This document shows, piece after piece, positions 8,958 through 17,199 of a stretch of 40,639 nucleotides of DNA (positions are counted from its first letter, which is position 1; each line of letters opens with the position of its first letter). The notes beneath the pieces were generated by a model. That model saw only the letters and a list, made by a program, of their open reading frames with translations, did not search any database and was not told the DNA's origin. Position numbers and translations under genes: made by a program. The stretch spans positions 1,102,319 through 1,142,957 of the forward strand of contig CP070778.1 of NCBI GenBank assembly GCA_020346245.1. The letters run 5' to 3'. The DNA comes from Flavobacteriaceae bacterium. GTDB taxonomy: Bacteria > Bacteroidota > Bacteroidia > Flavobacteriales > Flavobacteriaceae.

Positions 8958-10373
8958 ATGACCAACCGTTTAGGAGTTTTTGTGATTTGTGCCTTCCTGC
9001 TGATTGGCTGTCAAACGAAAAAACCGGATTCAAAAGAGGCAGTAGAAATCAGAGATCTGAATGAAATAGTTGCCGATGGCAAACTCCGGGTCCTTATTGC
9101 TTATAGTGCTACCAGTTATTTTCTGTATCGCGGGCAAACCATGGGTTATGAGTACGAATTACTAAAACGCCTTGCCAAAAAGTTAAACCTTCAACTGGAA
9201 TTAAAGGTATCCAGAAATCTGGATGACATGCTGGATGAGCTTAAAAATGGAAATGTAGACCTTGTAGCCCATGGATTGGCTGTTACCCAGGAAAGAAAAG
9301 AAGAAGTGTCTTTTGTAGATTATTTATACCTCACCAAACAGGTATTGGTACAAAGAAAACCTGATAATTGGCGCAATCTAACTCTCGATAATATTAAGGA
9401 AGCTATGATACAAGACCCTATAGAGCTAATAGGGGATACTGTAAGTGTAAGAAAAAATTCTTCATATTTTAAGCGGCTCCTGAATTTATCAAAGGAAATA
9501 GGAGGTGATATCATTATAGATTCCCTGGAGGGGGGGCTTTCCACTGATGAAATTATAAAGCAGGTAGTAGATAAAAAAATTAAGTACACTGTGGCCGACG
9601 GGAATCTGGCAAGAATAAATGCCTCACATTACCCTATATTAGATGTCAGTGTGCCATTAAGTTTTTCGCAGCGAATAGCCTGGGCGGTTAGAAAAGATTC
9701 CCCGGAATTATTGGAAGCTACCAATAGTTGGATAAAAGAAGAAAAGAAGAGCTCTGATTATTATGTGATCTACAACAAATATTTTGAGAATAAAAGGAGT
9801 TTTAACAGGAGGGCAAAAAGTGAATTTTATAGTTTAAATAAAAATCAGATTAGTGCTTACGACAGGCTGATTAAAGAATATGCACAGGAATTAGGATGGG
9901 ATTGGCGTTTGTTGGCTTCATTAGTATATCAGGAGTCGCAATTTGAACCAAACGACAGTTCATGGGCAGGAGCAAAAGGATTAATGCAGATAATGCCATC
10001 TACTGCTGAGGAACTGGGGATTAAGGACAGGGGTGATCCAAAGGAGAGTTTACGGGGCGGTACTGCCTACCTGGAAGAGCTTGCCGGTAATTTTGAGCAG
10101 GTAAAGGACTCGGTACAGCGGATAAAATTTGCTATGGCTTCATATAATTGCGGATATCAGCATGTCAAAGATGCTCAAAATCTGGCTGAAATTCGAGGTT
10201 TGGATAAATACACCTGGGATGATAATGTGGATAAAATGATTTTAGCGCTAAGTGATCCACAGCACTATAACCATGAGGCTGTACGATATGGATATGTAAG
10301 AGGGGCAGAGCCCTATGATTACGTAGTGCAGATATTTGACAGGTACAGACTTTATGCTTCTTTAGTGGAATAA
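8958..10373 (+). CDS. MltF-like membrane-bound lytic murein transglycosylase
   Basis: This 471-residue lipoprotein (signal ending at LLIGC, lipidated C18) has two parts. Residues 35-275 form an extracellular solute-binding (SBP3-like) domain: LRVLIAYSATSYFLYRGQTMGYEYEL, and the VDLVAHGLAVTQERKEEVSF motif. Residues 296 to the end form a lysozyme-like SLT domain with catalytic E326 in YQESQFEP, then GAKGLMQIMPSTAEELGI and ASYNCGYQHV. This architecture is that of MltF, which cleaves the glycan strand of peptidoglycan to 1,6-anhydro-muropeptides and is regulated by ligand binding to the first domain. An overlapping frame at 8879-9064 is a shadow. The gene lies 61 bp before the phosphatase gene. 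Confidence 0.93.
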   Translation: MTNRLGVFVICAFLLIGCQTKKPDSKEAVEIRDLNEIVADGKLRVLIAYSATSYFLYRGQTMGYEYELLKRLAKKLNLQLELKVSRNLDDMLDELKNGNVDLVAHGLAVTQERKEEVSFVDYLYLTKQVLVQRKPDNWRNLTLDNIKEAMIQDPIELIGDTVSVRKNSSYFKRLLNLSKEIGGDIIIDSLEGGLSTDEIIKQVVDKKIKYTVADGNLARINASHYPILDVSVPLSFSQRIAWAVRKDSPELLEATNSWIKEEKKSSDYYVIYNKYFENKRSFNRRAKSEFYSLNKNQISAYDRLIKEYAQELGWDWRLLASLVYQESQFEPNDSSWAGAKGLMQIMPSTAEELGIKDRGDPKESLRGGTAYLEELAGNFEQVKDSVQRIKFAMASYNCGYQHVKDAQNLAEIRGLDKYTWDDNVDKMILALSDPQHYNHEAVRYGYVRGAEPYDYVVQIFDRYRLYASLVE

Positions 10374-10434
10374 TCGTATATATATCAAAAATCTCTTTCT
10401 TTACTGTGCAATAACCTTTCTACACATTTGAACT

Positions 10435-12114
10435 ATGAAACAAGTTTGTCTATTATTTGGCTCTCTAATTTTACTTAATATTTCGTTCTTATTTGCGCAG
10501 CAAAAACCTAAACTCATTTTACAAATCACTGTAGATCAGCTTCGTGCAGACCTACCCCTTAAGGTCTACGACAGACTTCCGGCCGGTGGTTTTAAACACC
10601 TTTATGAACAGGGCGTTGTATATGAAAATGCCTATCATCGCCATGCCAACACTGAAACTGTTGTTGGGCATGCTACGCTTGCCACCGGGGCAGATCCTTC
10701 TACACATGGTATGATCGGCAACATCTGGTTCGATACGGAGACCAGGCAAACGGTATACAATGTTCAGGATGTGAACTATCCCCTTTTAGGGGCCGGTGGA
10801 GGCGTTGATAAAAAAACTGAAATAGACCCAACACAGGCTGCGGCTACTACAGACGGGAGATCACCAAGCGCAATCCTTGGCACTACCTTTAGTGACGAAC
10901 TGGCATTGTTTACCAATGGCAAGGCCAAAATTTTCGCGGTCTCAGTAAAGGATCGCGGGGCAATTACACTGGCCGGCCATTCCGGAAAAGCATTCTGGTT
11001 CAGTAAAGCAAAAGGCGAATTTGTTACCAGCACTTATTATTATGAAGATTATCCCGAATGGGTAAAAAACTGGAATGCCCAGAAGAAAATCCATTCCTAT
11101 CTCAATACCAGCTGGGAACTCATGCACGATAAGGCCACCTATACCTATGGCGAAGAAGATAATATGCCCTGGGAAACGAAATTCCCGGGCTATGGTATAG
11201 TTTTTCCTCATCCTTTCGGAGAGATGAGCAAGTATTTCACAACCTTTCTCACCTTGAGCCCGGTTGGTGATGAACTGACATTAGATTTTGCCAAAACGCT
11301 TATCGAAGCTGAAAATATTGGTGCTGATACTATTACGGATTACCTGTCCGTAAGTTTTTCATCTACTGATTATGTAGGTCATGTCTTTGGCCCATCGAGT
11401 CTGGAAAGTGAAGATAATCTCTTCAGATTAGACAGGACCCTTGCTAATCTGCTAGCCTATGTTGATGAGAAAGTGGGCCTGGAAAATACTCTAATTGTAC
11501 TATCTGCAGACCATGGAGGGGTAGATGCACCAGGCCACATGAAAAAATTTGGAGTGGATGCCGGGTATTTTGATATTGATACTATAGATACCCTGGCCAT
11601 TAAAAAAGTGTTGCAGGAAGAGTTTCAAATTACAGATAAATTGGTATCAGGTTATTTTCACCCGTATGTGTATTTAGACAAACAGGCTATTGCTAAGAAT
11701 AATCTGGATATTGACGCCGTTTCAAGAGTTCTGGCTACTGAACTGAGAAAAGAAAAGGGTATTTCCAATGCCATTGCTTCTGCAGATCTCCTGGAAGGAA
11801 ATGTAGCCAATACACCATTGAATACTTCCGTATTGCGTAATTATAACCCGAGGAGGTCGGGGGAAATCTATCTGGTGTTTGAGCCTTTTTGGTTTATCAA
11901 CGATTTTGATGGGTTAACCGTGGCTACAACGCACGGTTCTCCGTGGAAATATGATCAGCACGTACCTGTAATTTTTGTGGGTAATGATCTGGAAGCCCTT
12001 AAGGTCTATAGGCGTATAGAAACTGTAGACGTTGCTACCACATTGTCTCATTATCTTGGAATAAAGATCCCATCAGGTGCCTCTGGTGCGGCATTAAAGG
12101 AAGTGCTGAAGTAA
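10435..12114 (+). CDS. PafA-like periplasmic alkaline phosphatase
   Basis: A 559-residue protein with a signal peptide ending near FAQ (residue 21). It belongs to the alkaline phosphatase superfamily. D34 (TVDQLRADL) is a zinc ligand and T75 in ETVVGHATLATG is the expected nucleophile. The second metal set is seen in SSTDYVGHVFGP, SADHGGVDAPGHM and the late THGSPWKYDQHVP. N96, K172 and R174 (GNIWFD and SVKDRGAI) correspond, as far as I recall the family, to the N100, K162 and R164 phosphate-contacting residues of the flavobacterial monoesterase PafA. The spacing from T75 to N96 is identical to T79-N100. It likely releases phosphate from organic monoesters in the periplasm. I see no Pho-box-like signal upstream. 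Confidence 0.88.
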   Translation: MKQVCLLFGSLILLNISFLFAQQKPKLILQITVDQLRADLPLKVYDRLPAGGFKHLYEQGVVYENAYHRHANTETVVGHATLATGADPSTHGMIGNIWFDTETRQTVYNVQDVNYPLLGAGGGVDKKTEIDPTQAAATTDGRSPSAILGTTFSDELALFTNGKAKIFAVSVKDRGAITLAGHSGKAFWFSKAKGEFVTSTYYYEDYPEWVKNWNAQKKIHSYLNTSWELMHDKATYTYGEEDNMPWETKFPGYGIVFPHPFGEMSKYFTTFLTLSPVGDELTLDFAKTLIEAENIGADTITDYLSVSFSSTDYVGHVFGPSSLESEDNLFRLDRTLANLLAYVDEKVGLENTLIVLSADHGGVDAPGHMKKFGVDAGYFDIDTIDTLAIKKVLQEEFQITDKLVSGYFHPYVYLDKQAIAKNNLDIDAVSRVLATELRKEKGISNAIASADLLEGNVANTPLNTSVLRNYNPRRSGEIYLVFEPFWFINDFDGLTVATTHGSPWKYDQHVPVIFVGNDLEALKVYRRIETVDVATTLSHYLGIKIPSGASGAALKEVLK

Positions 12115-12157
12115 TTCTATCCTCTTGATGGGAAGTTTTTGCCAATCTAGTAATAGA

Positions 12158-12802
12158 TTACTCTTCATACTGATACAAATCGGCAAGTTTATAGATTAGG
12201 AAATCAATAATGTTCTCTTCACTTTCACCGTTCAAAAACATTTTATAAGCAGCATCAGCTTGTTCCTCTTTAAAAAATTCCAAATCATCTGACCCATATT
12301 CACTAAATGCATTCCAGGACTTCAGACCATCGAGTATCTCCCTGTGGGCAATATATCTTTTCCTTGCAAGTTCCAGGTTTTTCTTATAGTCTTTGTTATT
12401 GTGATTTTCCAATTCATCTTTTTGAGAACTTAACCTTAAATAGTCCTGTTCAATTCTGGCATCGGCTTCTTCTGCCTCCGCTATTATCTTAAAATATGCC
12501 CTGGAAATTAACGAAGCGTACTTTTCTTCAAAAGAAGTGTCCACGCCGGTTTCCAAATAGCTGTCTCCTTCGAGAACCGCTTGTTCTTCTACGCTTGAAT
12601 AAAACTCTTTGGCGTCATTCAGAGCCAATTGCCCGTCTTTTTGTAAAGATCTCCTCCAGGCTTCAGATTTTACGGTCTCTTTCCAAATCCTCCGATATTC
12701 CCTTTTAAAATTGGTCTGTGATGAGGTACATGCCCCCATTATAAAAACCAAAAGAAAAAACCTAAAAACCCGAGCAACTCTATAAACTCCTCCTTTACTC
12801 AT
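12158..12802 (-). CDS. Putative lipoprotein of unknown function, helical
   Basis: This 214-residue protein opens with a basic, hydrophobic signal (VARVFRFFLLVFIMGAC) with a loose lipobox around C25. The rest is strongly charged and probably almost entirely alpha-helical, rich in Glu, Lys, Ala and Tyr. It has segments such as EWRRSLQ-like helices near residue 45 and ENHNNKDYKKNLELARKRY near residue 135. I recognise no family. It is convergent with the phosphatase gene (43 bp between stops) and lies 142 bp downstream of the cyclase gene, so it could be cotranscribed with that gene or have its own promoter. Confidence 0.7.
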   Translation of the reverse strand: MSKGGVYRVARVFRFFLLVFIMGACTSSQTNFKREYRRIWKETVKSEAWRRSLQKDGQLALNDAKEFYSSVEEQAVLEGDSYLETGVDTSFEEKYASLISRAYFKIIAEAEEADARIEQDYLRLSSQKDELENHNNKDYKKNLELARKRYIAHREILDGLKSWNAFSEYGSDDLEFFKEEQADAAYKMFLNGESEENIIDFLIYKLADLYQYEE

Positions 12803-12943
12803 GATAAGAAATAATGTATTTATGCAAGAGCAGGTTAATGTGAAATCATGATTTGGAAAAGGGGAAGGCCAAAAGCCATTAGCAATATAAGAAAGAATTA
12901 TCTTCTCTCATATTAAAATTCCATGAAGAACATCTTATTTCTG

Positions 12944-14812
12944 TTAAGCCATTTGAAGCTTTGGATTTTTTACATAATACATCTTCATCATTCCCTTGTT
13001 TTTAACTTTCATTTTACCTCTGTATTCGCATTCAAATTCATCTTTTATCAATTCATAGGTGTTTTCAGAGACATTAATCCTGCCTGTCTCCGAATTGGTT
13101 TCCATGCGGGCAGCTACATTAACCGTATCGCCCCAAATATCATATGCAAATTTTTGGGTGCCCACTACTCCTGCAACCACAGGGCCAGTGTTAATACCTA
13201 TACGGATTTCATAAGGCATTATATTCATTTTATCCATATTTTTAACTGCTTCAGTGATTTCAATTATTTCAAAGGCAGCACGCACCATGCTGGTTGCATG
13301 ATTTTCTTTATTCAAATGTAACCCGCCCGTACACATATAGGCATCGCCCATGGTTTTAATCTTTTCCAGACCGTGCTTTTCCATAACCTCATCAAACCTC
13401 GAAAAATAATAATCCACACTTCTAACTAAGTTTTCCGGACTTAAATTAGCGGAGGAGCGGGTAAAATCTTTAAAGTCTGTAAATAAAACTGTGATCGATT
13501 CAAATTTTTTGGCTTCTACCTGCCCCGTTTCTTTCAATTCCTGGGCGGTTTCTTTAGGAAGGATATTCAGTAACAGCGCATCAGACCTATTCTTTTCCTC
13601 CTCAATGATCGTATTGGTTTCTTTTACAAAACTATAGCGTTTGTAAAGAAAAAAGGCAAACACAAAGATTAGAACCAGTGCCAGGGCGGTCACATAAATA
13701 ATAATTTTTTGTCGTTTATCCTTTAACAATTGTATTTCCGACTCCTTCTGTAGCAGATCAACTTCAATCTGTTTCTGTGAAACTTCAAAATCTGCTCGTA
13801 AATTAGCCATTTCCTGCACCTTATCAATATTATTCAAGCTATCTCTGTAAATAACATGGTTTTTGAAGTACTTCAGAGATTCAGCAGTATTTCCTCTCTT
13901 CTCATGAAGTTCTGAAAGCTTTAAATAGGCATCCCCTATTTGTTCTTTGAGCCCATGTTGTTTTGCCAGGTCCAAACTTTTAAATGCATAGCCGAAGGCT
14001 ATTTCCCATTGTTCCTGTTCCGCATAAATGTCAGACATATAAGTTAAATATACACTGATAGGGTAATAATGCCCGAGTTCTTCAAGCATTTCTGTAGCTT
14101 GTCCAATGTTTTTTTCGGCGATGTCATAATCTCCTTTTAAGGCATAAGCAAGGCCAATATTACCAAGATTATTGGCCACTCCAGACTTATTATCTGTGGC
14201 CCTAAAAATCTCTCCTGATTGTTTAAAAAATATTAGTGCGGAATCCGGTTTGTTCAAATTCAAATTATAGAAATCCCCTAGATTTTCCATAGCAGTAGCA
14301 TATTGCATGGAATCATTTTCCGCTTTATGAATGTCGATGGCTTTCTTATAATTGAGAATGGCATTTTGGTCATCGTCCATAGCCGCATAAACCGTCCCCA
14401 TATTTATATATAAAATTCCTAATTCGCGTTTTAGTTCTTCTTGTTCTGCAAGCTTTATGCCGTTGAAAAAGCTTTCCAGTGCCTTGTTCAAATCGCCTTT
14501 GAGCCTTAAGGCACTTCCTCTTTCCTGATATGCTCCAATAATATGCTGTGTGGAATCGGCTTCGATTGCCCTGCGCAGTAGTTCATTGCTATACTGAAGG
14601 GATTTATCCGGATCAAGGCTATTTACAGCAAGGTCATACAGCAGTTGTAAACTATCTTTTTCCTCAAATTGGCCTGAGATGTATAGTGTTTCAAGACTGT
14701 CTGCAATAAATTGGTCCTGGGCATATAGAAAAGTCCCTAAAAAATATAAAACCCATAATGGCAGACATATTGTCTTATGTACTACCCTTTTAACACAATT
14801 AAAGTTGGCCAT
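12944..14812 (-). CDS. TPR-repeat membrane adenylate cyclase (class III)
   Basis: A 622-residue protein with a signal or leader helix (residues 14-30), about six tetratricopeptide repeats (about 90-330), a coiled coil and a transmembrane helix at about 370-390. A class III nucleotide cyclase domain follows (about 430-615). The metal aspartates are D446 (FTDFKDFT) and D490 (MGDAYM); the transition-state pair is N565 and R569 (GDTVNVAARM). The base-selecting positions are K486 (EKIKTMG) and D558 (YDIWG), the adenylate cyclase combination rather than the Glu/Cys pair of guanylate cyclases. The TPR region would lie in the periplasm and act as a sensor for cytoplasmic cAMP synthesis. It starts 30 bp after the upstream small lipoprotein gene, suggesting one operon. 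Confidence 0.9.
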   Translation of the reverse strand: MANFNCVKRVVHKTICLPLWVLYFLGTFLYAQDQFIADSLETLYISGQFEEKDSLQLLYDLAVNSLDPDKSLQYSNELLRRAIEADSTQHIIGAYQERGSALRLKGDLNKALESFFNGIKLAEQEELKRELGILYINMGTVYAAMDDDQNAILNYKKAIDIHKAENDSMQYATAMENLGDFYNLNLNKPDSALIFFKQSGEIFRATDNKSGVANNLGNIGLAYALKGDYDIAEKNIGQATEMLEELGHYYPISVYLTYMSDIYAEQEQWEIAFGYAFKSLDLAKQHGLKEQIGDAYLKLSELHEKRGNTAESLKYFKNHVIYRDSLNNIDKVQEMANLRADFEVSQKQIEVDLLQKESEIQLLKDKRQKIIIYVTALALVLIFVFAFFLYKRYSFVKETNTIIEEEKNRSDALLLNILPKETAQELKETGQVEAKKFESITVLFTDFKDFTRSSANLSPENLVRSVDYYFSRFDEVMEKHGLEKIKTMGDAYMCTGGLHLNKENHATSMVRAAFEIIEITEAVKNMDKMNIMPYEIRIGINTGPVVAGVVGTQKFAYDIWGDTVNVAARMETNSETGRINVSENTYELIKDEFECEYRGKMKVKNKGMMKMYYVKNPKLQMA

Positions 14813-14842
14813 AAGTACAAGATTAGGGTAATTAACAGGAGG

Positions 14843-15319
14843 TTATCGATATGCCTTCAAAACCGGATCAATTAAAAATGTGCCTTCTTTACCTGTTACC
14901 GTAAACTCCAAACCATATTTTTCCAATAAATATGCCTTTTGTGCAGCGGGTCTGGTTCTAATTTTCGTAGCAACGAGTAATTGAGTAATTCCCTTATCGG
15001 TAAACGATTCAGGTAGTATTATACCCGTCTTTCTCTCAAAAATTCTATCCCCTGATATATGATTAATCGAGGTGATCTCTACATTATCTGAGGGGTTACT
15101 GACGGAAACCGCATCCCAGATAATCCGATCTCTTTTTCTTACATGAGTTGTAAAGTCTTCATTTGATATACCTATGGGTTGTCCAAAATTCGCATTAGCG
15201 GCAATTGTCCCCTGTTCAATATTTGTGGTGTCTACATAAAGGGTTACTACGTGTAATTGGCCACAAGATGTTAGGCTCATAATGGCTACAAAAATAAAAA
15301 GCAGATTGGTTGTTTTCAT
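14843..15319 (-). CDS. Small lipoprotein or secreted protein of unknown function
   Basis: I place the start at the ATG at 15319, giving MKTTNLLFIFVAIMSLTSCGQ, a textbook lipoprotein signal with C19, and a protein of 158 residues; an ATG 16 codons upstream would bury the signal. The mature part is beta-rich (DTTNIEQGTIAANANFG, KTGIILPESFTDKG, KYGLEFTVTGKEGTFLIDP). It contains KRDRIIWDAVSVSNPSDNVEIT, which resembles small inclusion-type or AidA/PixA-like beta-sandwich proteins, but I do not identify a family with confidence. It is transcribed just ahead of the TPR-cyclase gene (30 bp), so it may modulate or feed that sensor. Confidence 0.75.
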   Translation of the reverse strand: MKTTNLLFIFVAIMSLTSCGQLHVVTLYVDTTNIEQGTIAANANFGQPIGISNEDFTTHVRKRDRIIWDAVSVSNPSDNVEITSINHISGDRIFERKTGIILPESFTDKGITQLLVATKIRTRPAAQKAYLLEKYGLEFTVTGKEGTFLIDPVLKAYR

Positions 15320-15371
15320 AATGACTTTATTTAAGTTAGTATGTGGGGGAATTAATTTGTTCTGCAATCCG

Positions 15372-15396
15372 ATCCTGATTAATTTAAAATCAGGAT
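15372..15396. repeat. Inverted repeat upstream of the lipoprotein-cyclase operon
   Basis: ATCCTGATT and AATCAGGAT form a perfect 9-bp stem around a 7-base A/T loop. It lies 53-77 bp upstream of the ATG at 15319, where an operator or leader hairpin could sit. Neither strand carries a convincing terminator U-tract, so I favour a regulatory or incidental palindrome. Confidence 0.4.
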
Positions 15397-15577
15397 TTAT
15401 CGTAAATGCTTTTGCCTCTTCTATTGCTTACCAGACATGGATCAAAAAGCTACCCTTAATATAGTGAAATTAAGCGTATTAGTAAAATGACTTTGTATGA
15501 ATGGTATAGAATTATGTCCGAAAGCAGTATTTTTCATTTTCAAAAGAAAACGGAAGTAAATTTGTTGTAGGTATCCC

Positions 15578-16411
15578 TTAAATCTCTATCTCTTGACCCT
15601 GAACAGCAAGTTCAACAGGAAAATCATAGGTGTGGGTATTTACAAATTCTGTAAACATTGCAGATCTGTATTCATCGGTATGGGCGGGATCATGATGAAA
15701 CATCACCAAATGTTTAGCCCTGGCCCTCTTAGATAATTCGGCTGCAATTCTCATTGTACAATGTCCCCATCCCACTTTGTTTTCATATTCTTCGCGATTA
15801 AACTGGGAATCGTGTATGAGCAAATCTGCATTATTGCAAAGGTCAAAACCTGAGATCCATCTATCCTCTTTAAATAACTCGGGCCTGTTTAGTACGGGTT
15901 CGTGATCCGGGATATAGGCAACTGATTTGGATCCCTTCTGAATTCTATAGCCAACTGTCGGGCCGGGATGACAAACAAATTTGGCAGTTATTAAAAACTC
16001 TCCAAGCTTAAATGGTTTATTGGGCAATTCGTGTATCACCAATTTGCTGGGGATATCCCTAAGCATTACCGGAAAAAGCGGTGGGGATAAAAATTTGTTC
16101 AACCTGTCTTTTAATGGGTAGGAACTACCGCCAGGACCCCAAATATGAATTTCCTTTTGCGGGTTAAATATTGGCTTGAAAAACCCCAAACCCTGAATAT
16201 GATCCATATGTAAATGGGTAAGCAGGATGTCTACGCGCTTGGAGGCAGCATAGCTGTCAAAATCTATTTCCAATATGCCAGTACCCGCATCCAGAATAAG
16301 TCTTTGACTTTCTTCTATTATTTCAATACATGAGGTGTTACCTCCTAACTTCTGAGTCTCCTTTGAAGAAGTGGGGTATGCCCCGCGAGTTCCATGTAGT
16401 TTGATTTTCAT
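15578..16411 (-). CDS. Metallo-beta-lactamase-fold hydrolase
   Basis: This 277-residue cytoplasmic protein starts MKIKLHGTRGAYPTS. It has the GGNTSCIEI strand, the metal motif HLHMDH (residues 66-71), a third His in CHPGPTVGYRI, a metal Asp in LLIHDSQF and a late His pair in VMFHHDPAH. The layout is that of the stand-alone MBL-fold phosphodiesterase-like group (RNase Z/PhnP/cyclic nucleotide phosphodiesterase superfamily) rather than an antibiotic lactamase, since there is no signal peptide. Its ATG overlaps the stop of the PAS gene by four bases (ATGA), so the two proteins are translationally coupled and probably interact. The substrate is unknown; a cyclic nucleotide is possible, given the cyclase gene about 0.8 kb downstream, but unproven. 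Confidence 0.87.
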   Translation of the reverse strand: MKIKLHGTRGAYPTSSKETQKLGGNTSCIEIIEESQRLILDAGTGILEIDFDSYAASKRVDILLTHLHMDHIQGLGFFKPIFNPQKEIHIWGPGGSSYPLKDRLNKFLSPPLFPVMLRDIPSKLVIHELPNKPFKLGEFLITAKFVCHPGPTVGYRIQKGSKSVAYIPDHEPVLNRPELFKEDRWISGFDLCNNADLLIHDSQFNREEYENKVGWGHCTMRIAAELSKRARAKHLVMFHHDPAHTDEYRSAMFTEFVNTHTYDFPVELAVQGQEIEI

Positions 16412-16806
16412 ACCTTGAGATCATTATCCCAAAAAATCGCTAAAGCCCCGGAAAATTCTTTGGATCTTCCTATGATTGGGATAGAAGTAACAGAGATTTT
16501 AAAAGACTTGCCCTCCAGACTTTTAATCCAGAATGTCTTATGGGCGGGTACATGTGATTTTATTGTGCTAACAAGCGGAAGCTCATCCTGGGGAATTGCC
16601 TTACCTTTTTTGTCATGCGGTTGAAATGCATTACCCCAATCCCCAACCCTCATTTCTCCAGTGTCCTGGAATCGTTGGCCAAGGATCTTTTCTGCTGGCT
16701 CATTGTAAAATACCAGTGTTCCTTCCGGATCTACAATAAAAACAGGAACGCTGAGACAATCTGCCAATTGCCGGCTTAAAATAATTTCAATCTCATGTGC
16801 TGACAT
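16408..16806 (-). CDS. Stand-alone PAS-domain protein
   Basis: A 132-residue protein consisting of a single PAS fold: LADCLSVPVFIVDPEGTLVFYNEPAEKILGQRF, a middle region GDWGNAFQPHDKKGKAIPQDELPL, and the closing strands FKISVTSIPIIGRSKEFSGALAIFWD. There is no output domain, no signal peptide and no transmembrane helix. It overlaps the MBL hydrolase gene by four bases, so it is best read as a detached sensor subunit for that enzyme. The ligand is not evident; I see no cysteine motif of the LOV type and no obvious haem-binding motif. Confidence 0.82.
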   Translation of the reverse strand: MSAHEIEIILSRQLADCLSVPVFIVDPEGTLVFYNEPAEKILGQRFQDTGEMRVGDWGNAFQPHDKKGKAIPQDELPLVSTIKSHVPAHKTFWIKSLEGKSFKISVTSIPIIGRSKEFSGALAIFWDNDLKV

Positions 16807-17139
16807 AGGCAGATAGGTTTTGCAGGAGAGTTCTTCTAAATGTATAAAAAAAAATTCATTTTTAATCTATAATTCCCAACAGAATAGATTGTAATTAATA
16901 GCAATATTCCCGGGGAGAAAGATCATTTTACAAGATAATAATTTCATTGAATTATCCCTATATAAAAACCCTAGAAGGTCTATGGCTTTTATATATAGTT
17001 ATTTAGGGATGTATGACTCCGTAATGGAGTCAGGAAAAAAGAGAAATGCTTGTAAAAACATTGAGTTTGGACGCTCAAATCAAAATAGAAGTGCCAAAAG
17101 ATAAAATCCTGATAATAATTGCGGGGTTAGAATATAAAA
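16807..17139. other. Non-coding gap upstream of the PAS gene
   Basis: A+T-rich DNA without a convincing gene. It holds the promoter region of the PAS-MBL pair and a perfect palindrome TGACTCC-GTAAT-GGAGTCA at 17014-17032. That palindrome has no U-tract on either side and is not an obvious terminator. A 44-codon open frame from 17046 runs into the terminator at 17140-17164 and is probably chance. Confidence 0.5.
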
Positions 17140-17164
17140 GAGCCCTGGACTACATCCAGGGCTC
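17140..17164 (-). terminator. Rho-independent terminator of the secreted-protein gene
   Basis: GAGCCCTGGA and TCCAGGGCTC form a perfect 10-bp stem with a 5-base loop. On the minus strand it is followed directly by TTTTATATT, a U-rich tail. It lies 36 bp beyond the stop of the minus-strand gene at 17200. Confidence 0.85.
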
Positions 17165-17199
17165 CTTTAACTTTTATTAGTGCATTTACTAGTGCAAGT

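Noticed and set aside
12923..13321. 132-codon plus-strand frame rich in Phe, Ile and His
   Set aside because: Antisense to the catalytic domain of the cyclase, where metal and base-binding residues are all intact.
17014..17032. Palindrome TGACTCC-GTAAT-GGAGTCA considered as a terminator
   Set aside because: No U-tract on either strand and no gene ending beside it; kept only as a note in the gap description.
17046..17180. 44-codon frame starting MLVKTLSLDAQIK
   Set aside because: It reads through the 17140-17164 terminator hairpin, which is better explained by the minus-strand gene; probably chance.
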